Source of the DNA: Megaleporinus macrocephalus
Lineage: Eukaryota; Chordata; Actinopteri; Characiformes; Anostomidae
Direction of reading: 5' to 3'
DNA: 64,000 nt
NCBI GenBank assembly: GCA_021613375.1
Contig: CM038719.1
Location: 35,174,247-35,238,246 of the forward strand
The notes under the pieces are model-generated. The model did no database searches. It was not told the DNA's origin and worked only from the letters and a program-made list of their open reading frames with translations. Both the position numbers and the translations under genes were made by a program. Of this stretch, positions 1-10,580 are shown piece by piece (the first letter of the stretch is position 1; each line of letters opens with the position of its first letter).

Positions 1-3
1 TTG
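1..3 (-). CDS. ighd: Cassette e, CH2 exon (first bases only)
   Basis: The intron at 4-211 matches the introns before CH2 exons of the other cassettes, including the TTTTGTAG acceptor followed by CAA. The exon itself runs off the window, so at least five cassettes exist. Confidence 0.75.
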
Positions 4-211
4 CTACAAAATCAAGAAAAAGTTTCTCAATTTAACAGCAATAAAACTCCAATAATGAACAATTAATAACATGCATTTAAATATGATGACATAGATTACA
101 TAATGAAGGAGATTCTTTCAGATATACTCAATGCTAAATTATCCATGTTATATATTGTAATATCCTTATAAAGAAAGCTTATATTAGGAAATTCATGAGA
201 AATGTCTTTAC

Positions 212-517
212 TTTTAGATGGCGTGCTTGATCTCGGCTGGTAATCATTCTGCATGTTTGCATCTTTGACCACACAAGCGATATCGGCGCTGTTGTACTGC
301 TGTCCAGTCACGGTTAAAGAGCTGAGGACGATTGGTTTGTTGTCGGTTTTGATGATGTTGGTCATGCCATTGCCTTCCATGTACTGACCCCCATTGATCT
401 GCCACATGATGTACACATCCCCGACATCAGAGCTGCTGACCTCACAAACCAGCGACACTGTGTCAGAGTCACGGACAGACTTATCTGGCTTGTAAAGGGT
501 AATAGAGGGGCGTGTGC
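212..517 (-). CDS. ighd: Cassette d, CH4 exon
   Basis: 306 bp, open; G-T-R-P-S-I-T-L-Y, S-L-V-C-E-V, Y-I-M-W-Q-I-N-G-G, I-A-C-V-V-K. A|GTAAAG donor leads to a further CH2 at the window edge. Confidence 0.92.
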
Positions 518-611
518 CTACATGGAAAAAGATCATATTTAAAATTAGATGATAAAATATAGTGTTTTAATGTGGTCTAAGAAGATTTGACTCCAGCAAT
601 AAAAGACTCAC

Positions 612-923
612 CTTCTTTTTTAACACTGATTTTCTCAGAGTTTGTTATTTGGCCCACTGAGGTGGAGCAGATCACTTCTTTACCTGAAAACCAGACTGAC
701 TCATCAATGGTCAGTGTACTAGTTTTGGTAAATGATGATCCTATTTTTGTAACATCGCCATTACGAACATCACGAGTTGCTGAGCTTCCTCCAACGGTCC
801 ATGACACTGTTGCTCTTTGCACCTCCATTTGAATATCAGCATGTATGACACACTGGATTACTGCTTTTCTGGTTAGAAAAAGTTCTTTGGCTTGAGGTGG
901 ATTGATTTTCAAAGAGATCTGGG
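612..923 (-). CDS. ighd: Cassette d, CH3 exon
   Basis: 312 bp, open; A-Q-I-S-L-K-I-N-P-P-Q-A-K-E-L-F-L, V-S-W-T-V-G-G, V-I-C-S-T-S. GTGAGT donor. Confidence 0.92.
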
Positions 924-1073
924 CTACATGAAAAAAGAACTTCACATCATGAATACTATTAGGAAAAAGCATTTTAAATAGATTATAGATTCATTGTTTG
1001 TAAATTGATATCTGTATATATTAATGTACAGTACTGTGCAAAATTCAGAGAAAAATCTAGATTTCTGGATTAC

Positions 1074-1346
1074 CTTTGGATAACACATTTTCAGAGTATG
1101 TTCTTCCTCCATGTGTTACTTCACAGGTGTATTTGGTTCCCGGGCTGGAAGATGCCAGATTCTCATCGAGAACACTGACTGCTCTGTAAGAACCCGAGGC
1201 ACTTTCTGTGGTTTTCCACTCCCGTCCTCGAACTTCCCAGTCATTCTTTTTCCACTTGATTGTCAAGGCTTTCGGGTAGAAGTCCTTAATGATACACATT
1301 ATGGATTGTCCAAATTCCACAAGATGGACATTTGGTGGAGAGTTTG
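1074..1346 (-). CDS. ighd: Cassette d, CH2 exon
   Basis: 273 bp, open; S-P-P-N-V-H-L-V-E-F-G, S-I-M-C-I-I-K-D-F, T-I-K-W, Y-T-C-E-V. Nearly identical to c. Confidence 0.92.
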
Positions 1347-1536
1347 CTAGAAAATCAAGGACAAGTTTCTCAATTTAACAGCAATAAAACTTCAATAACG
1401 AACAATTAAGAACATACATTTAAATGTGATGACAAAGAGATGACATAATATAGGAGTGCCAAATTATACATTTTGTATATTATATTATGCTTACTAAGTA
1501 ACCTTATATTAGGAAATTCATGAGAAATGTCTTTAC

Positions 1537-1842
1537 TTTTAGATGGTGTGCTTGATCTCGGCTGGTAATCATTCTGCATGTTGGCATCTTTGACCACACA
1601 AGCGATATCGGCGCTGTTGTACTGCTGATCAGTCACGGTTAAAGAGCTGAGGACGATTAGTTTGTTGTCGTTTTTGACAGTGTTGGTCATGCCATTGCCT
1701 TCCATGTACTGACCCCCATTGACCTGCCACATGATGTACACATCCCCGACATCAGAGCTGCTGACCTCACAAACCAGCGACACTGTGTCAGAGTCACGGA
1801 CAGACTTATCTGGCTTGTAAAGGGTAATAGAGGGGCGTGTGC
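1537..1842 (-). CDS. ighd: Cassette c, CH4 exon
   Basis: 306 bp, open; G-T-R-P-S-I-T-L-Y, S-L-V-C-E-V, I-M-W-Q-V-N-G-G, I-A-C-V-V-K. A|GTAAAG donor to the next CH2. Confidence 0.92.
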
Positions 1843-1927
1843 CTACATGGGAAAAGATCATATATAAAATTAGACGATACAAGATAGAAGATACACAGAT
1901 TTTAGAAGAAGTGTTCAGAAGACTCAC

Positions 1928-2239
1928 CTCCTCTTTTAACACTGATTTTCTCAGAGGTTGTTATTTGGCCCACTGAGGTAGAGCAGATCAGTTCTTTACC
2001 TGAAAACCAGACTGACTCATCAATGGTCAGTGTACTAGTTTTGGTAAATGATGATCCTATTTGTTTAACATCGCCATTACGAACATCACGAGTTGCTGAG
2101 CTTCCTCCAACGGTCCATGATACTATTGCTCTTTGCACCTCCATTTGAATATCAGCATGTATGACACACTGGATTACTGCTTTTCTGGTTAGAAAAAGTT
2201 CTTTGGCTTGAGGTGGATTGATTTTCAAAGAGATCTGGC
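1928..2239 (-). CDS. ighd: Cassette c, CH3 exon
   Basis: 312 bp, open. G-Q-I-S-L-K-I-N-P-P-Q-A-K-E-L-F-L, V-I-Q-C-V-I, V-S-W-T-V-G-G, L-I-C-S-T-S. The acceptor-side base gives Gly-Gln where d has Ala-Gln. GTGAGT donor. Confidence 0.92.
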
Positions 2240-2389
2240 CTACATGAAAAAATAACTTCACATCATGAATACTATTAGGAAAAAGCATTTTAAATAGATT
2301 ATAGATTCATTGTTTTTAAATTGATATCTCTATATATTGATGTACAGTACTGTGCAAATTTATGGGAGGAATCTAGATTTCTGGATTAC

Positions 2390-2662
2390 CTTTGGATAAC
2401 ACATTTTCAGAGTATGTTCTTCCTCCATGTGTGACTTCACAGGTGTATTTGGTTCCCGGGCTGGAAGATGCCAGATTCTCATCGAGAACACTGACTGCTC
2501 TGTAAGAACCCGAGTCACTTTCTGTGGTTTTCCACTCCCGTCCTCGAACTTCCCAGTCATTCTTTTTCCACTTGATTGTCAAGGCTTTCGGGTAGAAGTC
2601 CTTAATGATACACATTATGGATTGTCCAAATTCCACAAGATGGATTTTTGGTGGAGAGTTTG
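2390..2662 (-). CDS. ighd: Cassette c, CH2 exon
   Basis: 273 bp, open. S-P-P-K-I-H-L-V-E-F-G, S-I-M-C-I-I-K-D, T-I-K-W-K-K-N-D-W-E-V, Y-T-C-E-V. CTAG acceptor, G|GTAATC donor. Confidence 0.92.
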
Positions 2663-2850
2663 CTAGAAAATCAAGGACAAGTTTCTCAATTTGACAGCAA
2701 TAAAACTTCAATAACAAACAATTCATAACATGCATTTAAATATGATGGCATAGATTACATAATATAGGAGTGCCAAATTATTCATATTATATTTTATAAT
2801 ATGCTTATTAAGAAAGCTTATATTAGGAAATTCATGAGAAATGTCTTTAC

Positions 2851-3156
2851 GTTTAGATGGTGTGCTTGATCTCGGCTGGTAGTCATTCTGCATGTTGGCA
2901 TCTTTGACCACACAAGCGATATCGGCGCTGTTGTACTGCTGTCCAGTCACGGTTAAAGAGCTGAGGACGATTGGTTTGTTGTCGGTTTTGACGATGTTGG
3001 TCATGCCATTGCCTTCCATGTACTGACCCCGATTGACCTGCCACATGATGTACACATCCCCAATATCAGAGCTGCTGACCTCACAAACCAGCGACACTGT
3101 GTCAGAGTCACGGACAGACTTATCTGGCTTGTAAAGGGTAATAGAGGGGCGTGTGC
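2851..3156 (-). CDS. ighd: Cassette b, CH4 exon
   Basis: 306 bp, open. Same motifs as cassette a CH4 (S-L-V-C-E-V, D-V-Y-I-M-W, I-A-C-V-V-K). The donor is C|GTAAAG, so the junction codon with the next CH2 becomes Pro instead of Thr. Confidence 0.92.
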
Positions 3157-3273
3157 CTACATGAGAAAGATCATATTTAAAATTAGACGATACAAGATAG
3201 AAGATACACAGATTTTAGAAGAAGTGTTTTAATATGGTCTAAGAAGATTTGACTCCAGCAATAAAAGACTCAC

Positions 3274-3585
3274 CTCCTTTTTTAACACTGATTTTCTCAG
3301 AGGTTGATTTCTGGCCCACTGAGGCGGAGCAGATCACTTCTTTACCAGAAAACCAGTCTGACTCATCAATGGTCAGTGTACTTGTTTTGGTAAATGATGA
3401 TCCTATTTGTGTAACAGCCTTATGTGATATTCCTAAAGTTTGCTTGTGGCCTCCAACCATCCATGACACTGTTGCTTCTCTCACCTCTTTCTCATTTTCA
3501 CCATTAATGACACACCCAATTACTGCTTTTCTGTTTATAAAAAGTTCCTTTGCTTGAGGCGGATTGATTTTCAGAGAGAACTCAG
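3274..3585 (-). CDS. ighd: Cassette b, CH3 exon
   Basis: 312 bp, open. A-E-F-S-L-K-I-N-P-P, V-I-G-C-V-I-N-G-E-N, T-V-S-W-M-V-G-G, V-I-C-S-A-S. Its first half is closer to the mu-type CH3 (F-I-N-R-K-A-V, N-G-E-N) than to cassettes c and d (F-L-T-R-K-A-V, H-A-D-I). Confidence 0.92.
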
Positions 3586-3723
3586 CTACACAGAAAAGAG
3601 AACTTTGCAATATTAATACTTCAAATATATTATAGATTAATTGTTTGTGCATTGATATCTCTAAATATATTTATTTACAATACTGTGCAAAATTCTGGAA
3701 AAATATTTGAAATACTGGATTAC

Positions 3724-3996
3724 CTTTGGATAACACATTTTCAGAGTATGTTCTTCCTCCATGTGTGACTTCACAGGTGTATTTGGTTCCCGGGCTGGAA
3801 GATGCCAGATTCTCGTCGAGAACACTGATTGCTCTGTAAGAACCCAAGTCACTTTCTGTGGTTTTCCACTCCCGGCCTTGAACATCACGGTCATTCTTTT
3901 TCCACTTGATTGTCAAGGCTTTTGGGTAGAAGTCCTTAATGATACACATTATGGATTGTCCAAATTCCTCCAGATGGATTTTTGGTGGAGAGTTTG
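3724..3996 (-). CDS. ighd: Cassette b, CH2 exon
   Basis: 273 bp, open. A-N-S-P-P-K-I-H-L, S-I-M-C-I-I-K-D-F-Y-P-K, T-I-K-W, K-Y-T-C-E-V-T-H, L-S-K then G|GTAATC donor. It has R-D-V-Q where c and d have W-E-V-R. It is the first fully intact CH2 in the array. Confidence 0.92.
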
Positions 3997-4198
3997 CTAC
4001 AAAAATCAAGAAAAAGTTTCACAATTTAACAGCAATAAAACTCCAATAACAAACAATTTAAAACATGCACTTAAATGTGATGGCATAGATTACATAATAT
4101 AGGAGTGCCAATTTATTCATATTATATTATGAATTTTATGCTTATAATATGCTTATTAAGAAAGCTTATATTAGAAAATTCATGAGAAAAGACTTTAC

Positions 4199-4504
4199 TC
4201 TTAGATGGCGTGCTTGATCTCGGCTGGTAATCATTCTGCATGTTGGCATCTTTGACCACACATGCGATATCGGCGCTGTTGTACTGCTGACCAGTCACGG
4301 TTAAAGAGCTGAGGACGATTGGTTTGTTGTCGTTTTTGACGATGTTGGTCATGCCATTGCCTTCCATGTACTGACCCCCATTGACCTGCCACATGATGTA
4401 CACATCCCCGACATCAGAGCTGCTGACCTCACAAACCAGCGACACTGTGTCAGAGTCACGGACAGACTTATCCGGCTTGTAAAGGGTAATAGAGGGGCGT
4501 GTGC
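4199..4504 (-). CDS. ighd: Cassette a, CH4 exon
   Basis: Intact 306-bp domain: G-T-R-P-S-I-T-L-Y-K-P-D-K-S, S-L-V-C-E-V-S-S, D-V-Y-I-M-W, I-A-C-V-V-K-D-A-N-M, then A|GTAAAG donor. After the donor the sequence reads GTCTTT, as in the CH4 of the mu-type gene and unlike cassettes b-d. The intron between this exon and CH3 is almost identical to the CH3-CH4 intron of the mu-type gene. With CH2 and CH3 dead, use of this exon would need exon skipping. Confidence 0.88.
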
Positions 4505-4622
4505 CTACATGGGAAAAGATCATATTTAAAATTAGACGATACAAGATAGAAGATACACACATTTCAGAAGAAGTGTTTTAATATGGACTAAGAAGATTTG
4601 ACTCCAGCAATAAAACACTCAC

Positions 4623-4911
4623 CTCCTTTTTTAACACTGATTTTCTCGGAGATTGATTTCTGGCCTACTGATGCGGAGCAGACCACTTCTTTACCAGAAA
4701 ACCAGACTGACTCATCAATGGTCAGTGTACTAGTTTTAGTAAATGATAATCCTATTTTTGTAAGTTTCTGAGCTATTTTAAATGGTCCATGACACTGTTG
4801 CTCTTTGTACCTCCATTTGAATATCAGCATGTATGACACACTGGATTACTGCTTTTCTGGTTAGGAAAAGGTCTTTGGCTTGAGGTGGATTGATTTTCAA
4901 AGAGATCTGGG
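4623..4911 (-). pseudogene. ighd: Cassette a, CH3 exon (pseudo)
   Basis: Splice sites are kept (ATGTAG acceptor, GTGAGT donor), but after T-V-S-W-T-I there is a TAA and a deletion of about 22 bp (exon 289 bp, others 312) that shifts the frame. The 3' part again reads T-K-T-S-T-L-T-I-D-E-S. Confidence 0.92.
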
Positions 4912-5058
4912 CTACATAAAAAAAGAACTTCACATCATGAATACTATTAGGAAAAACATTTATAGTCATACATAACATTATAGATTAACCAACTAGGTAT
5001 TAATATTTCAATATATTGATTCATAATATTTTTGCAAATGTCTAAGTTACTAGATTCC

Positions 5059-5331
5059 CTCTTGATGACAGATCTTTTGAGTATGTTCTTCCTCCATGTG
5101 TGACTTCATAGGTGTATTTGGTTCCTGGGCTGGAAGATGCCAGATTCTCTTTGAGAACACTGACTGCTCTGTAAGAACCCGAGTCACTTTCTGTGGTTTT
5201 CCACTCCCGGTCTCGAACTTCTCAGTCATTCGTTTTCCACTTGATTGTAAAGGCTTTCGGGTAGAAGTCCTTAATGATACACATTATGGATTTTCCAAAT
5301 TCCACAAGATGGATAGTTGGTGGAGAGTTTT
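5059..5331 (-). pseudogene. ighd: Cassette a, CH2 exon (pseudo)
   Basis: Homologous to CH2 of the other cassettes but broken three ways: a TGA replaces the Trp codon in K-N-D-W-E-V; the second domain cysteine in Y-T-C-E-V is Tyr; and the donor GGTAATC reads GGGAATC. It is the first cassette exon after the mu-type TM exons. Confidence 0.92.
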
Positions 5332-5529
5332 CTATAAAATAAAGAAAAAAAGTTGTTTAATGTAATAGTTCTAAAACTTATAAAACATGAATGTAATGGT
5401 GCAGACAGTGCATTTCAGCAATTCTTTTCAAACATATTGACTATCATGTCATCTACACTGTTCGTATTTGTACCCTAATCCACAGCAAGACTAACATTTT
5501 AATTCCATTGTAAGATTTGTATGGCTGTA

Positions 5530-5878
5530 TTAAAATTATTTAGCAGTCCATATGATGTATGATGTAGACCTAGAACTCTGTATTCTAACAGAAGGGGTCA
5601 ACCAGATGAGGATGGGTTCCTCCCTCAAGCCTGGGTTCCTATCAAGGTTTCTTCCTTTTATTAGGGAATTTTTCTTGCCACTATCGCCTCTAGCTTGCTC
5701 TAGGGGGGCTTCAACCTCGATACCCTTTCTCACTTTTTGCTAGGCATGGATTCTTTTCTTACCATCCTTCTCTTTGATTCCTCTTTTTCATGAACTGCTT
5801 TTCTCTAAAGCTGCTTTGAGACAACACTGTTTGTAAAAAACGCAATATAAATAAATGTTGATTGATTGATTGATTGAT
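5530..5878 (+). mobile_element. SINE/LINE 3'-tail-like repeat
   Basis: Contains GGGTTCCT.TCAAGGTTTCTT, TTTTTCTTGCCACTATCGCC, and AAAGCTGCTTTGAGACAACA, a 3' tail known from many fish retroposons, and ends in (GATT)n. 5.88-6.6 kb shows nothing recognisable. Confidence 0.7.
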
Positions 5879-6612
5879 TATGGAAGATGTCACATCATAG
5901 GCTGTCAAGGATGTTGTTCTTCAGTAATATAGTAGTATCATGTTACCTGTAATTGTTCTGACAGATGGCACAATATAAATTATGATGAAATTTCCCATTG
6001 TTAGTCCTTTGTACTGTAATATCTGACATCAACCGAATGTCTGTCAAAGCTGTTACAGGTAATAATAACAAGACACTGTTATATTGCTGAATACAATGTG
6101 TCACCTCCTGATGAATGGCTGATAGCTGTTGTTATTTTACTCTTAAAAATAGTTGTTTTGACTGAAATATCTTTGGGCTGCCTTAAAATTAGTTACTGGC
6201 ATGTAGTACAGCTGCCGTTTACATTGGGTAAAAATTTCATGCTGAATGGACCAATAGAAGTGCTCCAAAATTCTGGTTCCCTTCACATACATTGAAAGGA
6301 AAGACTGTGTACCATGTTTATTTATGTGTTTGTTCGTTTGTTTATTTATGTGTCCGTCTGCCTCCAGAATGGACTTCGCTACATGGGTTGTCGGACCACT
6401 GACCTTTCATGGTTCTGACTGCACTTTGTTTTCCGACAAGATGGTCCAGGGGGCACGCCAATGCTTTTGACTTCCAGTCTTCGGGGACGCACACGTGGCT
6501 TACTGCAGTGAACTTGCTGAGAGGGAGACGGCATAGGTTAATAAACAACACACACACACATATAGTATAATACTATATTCACATATAGTGTGAATAGGAT
6601 AGAGTGATTTTA

Positions 6613-7256
6613 GGTTCAATGGTAGACACTGGGAGCAGACTGAAAGACTGAGACAAAAAGAGAAAATGGAGAAAGAAAGGACAGAGAGAAAGAGAGAGAT
6701 TATGTGTGAGATTGAGTAAGTACATAGGGGGAGAGAGAAAAGGAAAAATAGATAGAGTGTGATAGAAGTTGAGAGGGAAAAAGGCAGAGAGGAGAGAGAA
6801 GCAGAAAGAGAAAGAAAAAGGAGAGAGAGGAAAAGAGTGTGAGACAGAGAGAGTATGAAAAGGGAGAAAGAAGAGAGAGAAAGCAAAATGTGATAGAGAG
6901 TGAAAAAGGGGTAGAAAGAGGAGAAGGAGACTGAAAAAAGGGAACGGGAAAATGAAGAGAAGGGAAGAGAGATGGGAGAGAGATGAATAGGTGGACAGGG
7001 AGAAAAAATAGAGAAGAAAAGGGGAGAAAGAGACAGAAAGAGAGAAGGGGAGAAATGGAAACGGACAGAGTAAGACAGTGGAGAAGGGGAGAGATAAAGA
7101 GACAGAGAGAGTGATTGAAAGTGAGACAGAGCGAGAGAGGTAAAGGTAAAAATGAAGAAAATGTGGAGAGAGAGATAGAGGGGAGACAGAGAGAGAGCAA
7201 AGGCAGAAAGAGAGGGAGGAAAAAAAGAGAGAGAGACTTTAGGTTCATAAACAACA
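6613..7256. repeat. Long polypurine-polypyrimidine tract
   Basis: About 640 bp of purine-rich sequence on the plus strand (GAGA and GAAAG words). The S-L-S-F-L-rich open frames on the minus strand are artefacts. It lies between the mu-type TM exons and the cassette array. Confidence 0.95.
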
Positions 7257-8089
7257 AACACATATGCAGTATAATACAACCTTCACAGTCAGGGCTGCAT
7301 AAAGAACCAGGATGAATGAAGTACCTAATTATATAATTAATAAGGAGAAATCAACAAATTAACAAAATAACACAATAAACAAGTCTGTTTACACCGAAGA
7401 ACACAAGAAGCAGCAAATCAGAAGATTAACATCTTATTGAAGATTTCAGTTTTGGGCTTAAGCTTCAATGCATTATATAGACTGTAATATGTTTGAGTTA
7501 CTGCACACACAGGATTCCTAACAGATTTCAGGTCTCATCTTTTAGACTGACCATAAGGGCCCGTTCCTAATCAGAATCTCTCAGATTTAAACACGCCCTT
7601 CACATTTTAATGCACATTTACTGTGCTGCTTACGACTGAATAACTGTAAAATAGTTTATTCTCTGAGTTCTAGGTTTTTTACCCAAACCTAACGGCTCAT
7701 CTTGCATAGAACCTTGTAATAAATTAATTACTGCATGAAAAACCTTGATGGATGTTTCTCTTGCATGATACTTTTTTGATCACACTGAAGAAGAAATAAA
7801 CACAGCAATCTGAATCTCCGCTGCTGAAGTATTGTCTTTGCTGCACTTTAGATGTTCATATATGCACAATTTGAACAAACTTTCTTCTTTAATCTACCAT
7901 CAAAATATGCGGTTAGTACTTTGTTATTTAATGTGAAGATTCATCAACAACAGCAAGATTTTTTGGCGTAAAATAAAGAAAATGAAGGGAATAATAAGAA
8001 CAAAATATATATTCGTAACGGAAGAAAAATTAATTAGAATAATTAAGAAAATTATAAAAGTGCTCTGCAAATTCTCTCTAAAAAGCACC

Positions 8090-8850
8090 GCATGCCATCT
8101 GGGTCATTCTGTGTCCTGATTTGGAGTCAGTAGAGGAAAATCTTTAATATTATTATTAACTTCAAATAATGAATTAAGCAAGAGTGACACACAGTAACTG
8201 TCCTGTTTACTGAAACTGCTCACTTTTACTCACTAGTATATGTTGTTTTCTGACAGTGAAGTTCCCTTTTTTGATGGAAATTTCATGAGCTGACACGTTT
8301 TCTTCCTCATTTTTTTCAAAACGTGCACTTTCTGATTCTCTCGTATACACTTTCTCTACGTCAATCTCTCTACACTCTCCTCTCTAATATCAAGCTGACA
8401 GAGGAACTGTTTATCCACAGGTTTATATGTTTTAAAACTTGAATATTAACTCCATAAAACTTTTTTGGCCTAAAATTAAACAAGAAACAAGATTTTAAAC
8501 ATAAAAGATGTAAAACACTGCATTCCATCCGGGTCATTCTGGGTCCTGATAAAAGTTGTTAGAGTACAAAATATGGACTATTTTTATTTATTATTAATGT
8601 ACAGCATCTCTTTCGGGCTGGGCCAGATTTAAATGTACAAGATTGTAAGAGGTGTCCGAGATTTCAATGTACACAATACAAACTGATTTGGAGTCAGTAG
8701 AAGAAAATAGGTGACCTTTAAACTGCATTAAACACTTTAATGTTATTATTAACTTCAAATGATTAATTAACCGAGTGACACTCACTAGTATATGTTGGGT
8801 TTACTCACTAGTACAAGTTGTTTCCTGACAGTGGAGCTCCTTCCTTTTTT
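8090..8850. repeat. Locus-specific repeat, copies 2 and 3
   Basis: Two tandem copies (about 8100-8280 and 8595-8850) of the segment at 15.96-16.15 kb; both contain GATTTGGAGTCAGTAGA and end near ACTCACTAGTATATGTTG. No gene. 7.26-8.09 kb also shows nothing recognisable. Confidence 0.8.
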
Positions 8851-8916
8851 TTTTTTAATAGAAATGTTCTTACGTTTTCTTCCTCAATTTTCTCAACACA
8901 TACACTCTCTGATTCT

Positions 8917-9008
8917 CTCATGCTCTCTCTTTTTCTCTCTCTCTCACTCTCACAGAGAGAGAGAGAGAGAGTGAGAGAGAGAGTGAGAGTGAGAGTGAGA
9001 ATGAGAGA
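8917..9008. repeat. (CT)n-(GA)n inverted microsatellite
   Basis: A CT-rich run is followed at about 8953 by a GA-rich run, forming an imperfect palindrome. Confidence 0.9.
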
Positions 9009-9079
9009 ATGGTGCAATCACAGGACTAGAACTGCAGTTCACTCACAAATTAAATATATATAAAATCGATAAATTACCC

Positions 9080-9080
<1 letters not shown>

Positions 9081-9142
<62 letters not shown>
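9081..9142. repeat. (CA)n microsatellite
   Basis: About 31 CA units. Confidence 0.98.
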
Positions 9143-9145
<3 letters not shown>

Positions 9146-9310
9146 CACACATACACATATTGCCAAATAGTGTTTTCTAAAATGTCCTTCATTTCTTACT
9201 CTAAAAGTATTATTTATATGCTACAATAAAATAACCAATGCAGCTAGCTGAAAATAAAATGCTACAAGCTAATGCTAGCTAAGTTAAGGTCAGCATATTT
9301 TACGACCTAC

Positions 9311-9394
9311 CTTCTCAAAAAGGTCCTCATCCTCCTTAGGTATCTTGTTTGACCTTTGTTTGGTCCAGTTCTTGACAGGGACATCCATCTTCAT
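9311..9394 (-). other. Exon-like open segment of unknown origin
   Basis: An ATG followed by 28 open codons, rich in lysine and acidic residues (M-D-V-P-V-K-N-W-T-K-Q-R, P-K-E-D-E-D-L-F-E-K), ends exactly at a GTAGGT donor. I do not recognise the product. It may be a leftover first exon of a transposon gene. No downstream exon was found. Confidence 0.25.
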
Positions 9395-9589
9395 ATGAAT
9401 CAAATATAAAATCTGCTACATCCATAATTAAAAAAATGATGGAACTCTGTAGAGCTGCCCGTCAGTACCAGATCCACACCATCACACTGAATTCGATATG
9501 CTAATCCCTCGAGACTGAGCTCAGCTTCTCATTTGAATTTCCATTCCTTCATAAACAGAGCAGCAGTTACAGACCAGCACATAGCTCCA

Positions 9590-9790
9590 CAGTCTACCAA
9601 CCAAAAATATCAAGCCAATAGTGTCCTCCTGATGAAAGAATAGAGGACGACCAACACAAACTGTGTGGCAACCAATGCATATCATCTATCTTGTATATGA
9701 CTTTACACTTACAGGGTGGACCAACGAAGTAAAAGCATCTATTAGAGTGGACACAACAGTTAAAAACTTCAGCAGCACTGAATAATTCAC
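9590..9790. mobile_element. Partial DNA-transposon-like repeat
   Basis: Fragment of the family at 28.5 and 47.5 kb (ACCAACCAAAAATATC, TAGAGTGGACACAAC). Confidence 0.5.
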
Positions 9791-10474
9791 TACCTGTATA
9801 TTAACTTTTAATTGCAGCTTAAAGCCACCAGTTCAGTGCTACCAATAACATCATATGCAGCCCCCAAAATTCTTAATACTTTGTGATAATCTGCAATAAT
9901 AAGTTCATGAGTGTCATTTTCTGCTTGTTTTATGAACATCCTAAAAGAAGATGATGACGGTAATAAACCATATTTATCATAATCTAAATTTAGATTTGTT
10001 GTCTGGATATGAGATCAATAGACTGTTTCTTGCAGTGTATAAAGTATTTAGATTTAACTTCATTTGTTTTACTTTATATGCTATAAAATAGGAATTAAAT
10101 AAAATGAAAAACCACTGCATAAAAAAATCAGTGATTAATAGTAAGCGAGGCTTGAGTTAATAAAGAGACCATAATATGAACATTACCTTTCCAGCTGAGT
10201 TAATTTGTTGAGTTTTATAAAATATATTAATATAATGTAAGGGTCTGATTACTTTTCAGTGAAGCTGCTGTTACATGATCAATAAAATAAATTTAAAGTA
10301 AAAGCAAAACCTCTTTTACATTAAATTACACATTTATAGTGGAGGTGCTATTTGCCTGCTCACTATGTGCAGACCACGCAACTGTGGAATAATTTGCCTT
10401 CGTGGTCTCTGTTCATACAAGCAGAACACACATTTTTAAATAAAGTTCCTGAAAACATGGTTTATGTTTTGACT

Positions 10475-10580
10475 TTCAGGCTCTCTTTCACTTCCCGTTC
10501 ATGCTCTCTGTAGCAGAACAGATCTGTTTAAGAGGTTTCTAAAAAGACGTTTCAACTCAGCACCTGCTTTCTCAACTGAG
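10475..10580 (-). repeat. TM-downstream local repeat (copy after mu-type gene)
   Basis: Weak copy of the repeat found after the tau TM exons (GCAGAACAGATCTG, TTTCTAAAAAGAC). It lies about 0.8 kb downstream of TM2. The rest of 9.8-11.37 kb is AT-rich with nothing recognised. Confidence 0.6.

Larger units (their letters stand above)
1..5331 (-). repeat. ighd: Tandem CH2-CH3-CH4 cassette array (Cdelta-like)
   Basis: Four complete cassettes, each about 1.33 kb, and the first bases of a fifth. Each holds CH2, CH3 and CH4 type exons with phase-1 boundaries. Position downstream of the mu-type TM exons and the CH2-3-4 tandem pattern match teleost IgD, where repeated delta2-3-4 blocks are known. No secretory stop is used at the CH4 ends in b-d: each CH4 has a GTAAAG donor that fits the next CH2. 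The array runs out of the window, so the number of copies and the TM exons are unknown. Confidence 0.85.

Noticed and set aside
5552..5743. Small protein gene on the plus strand
   Set aside because: It lies inside a dispersed retroposon tail.
6500..7279. 259-residue Ser/Leu/Phe-rich frame
   Set aside because: Translation of the polypyrimidine strand of a low-complexity tract.
9498..9505. Octamer variant ATGCTAAT as part of a mu-delta enhancer
   Set aside because: A single variant site without a cluster of E-boxes or further octamers; not enough to call an enhancer.
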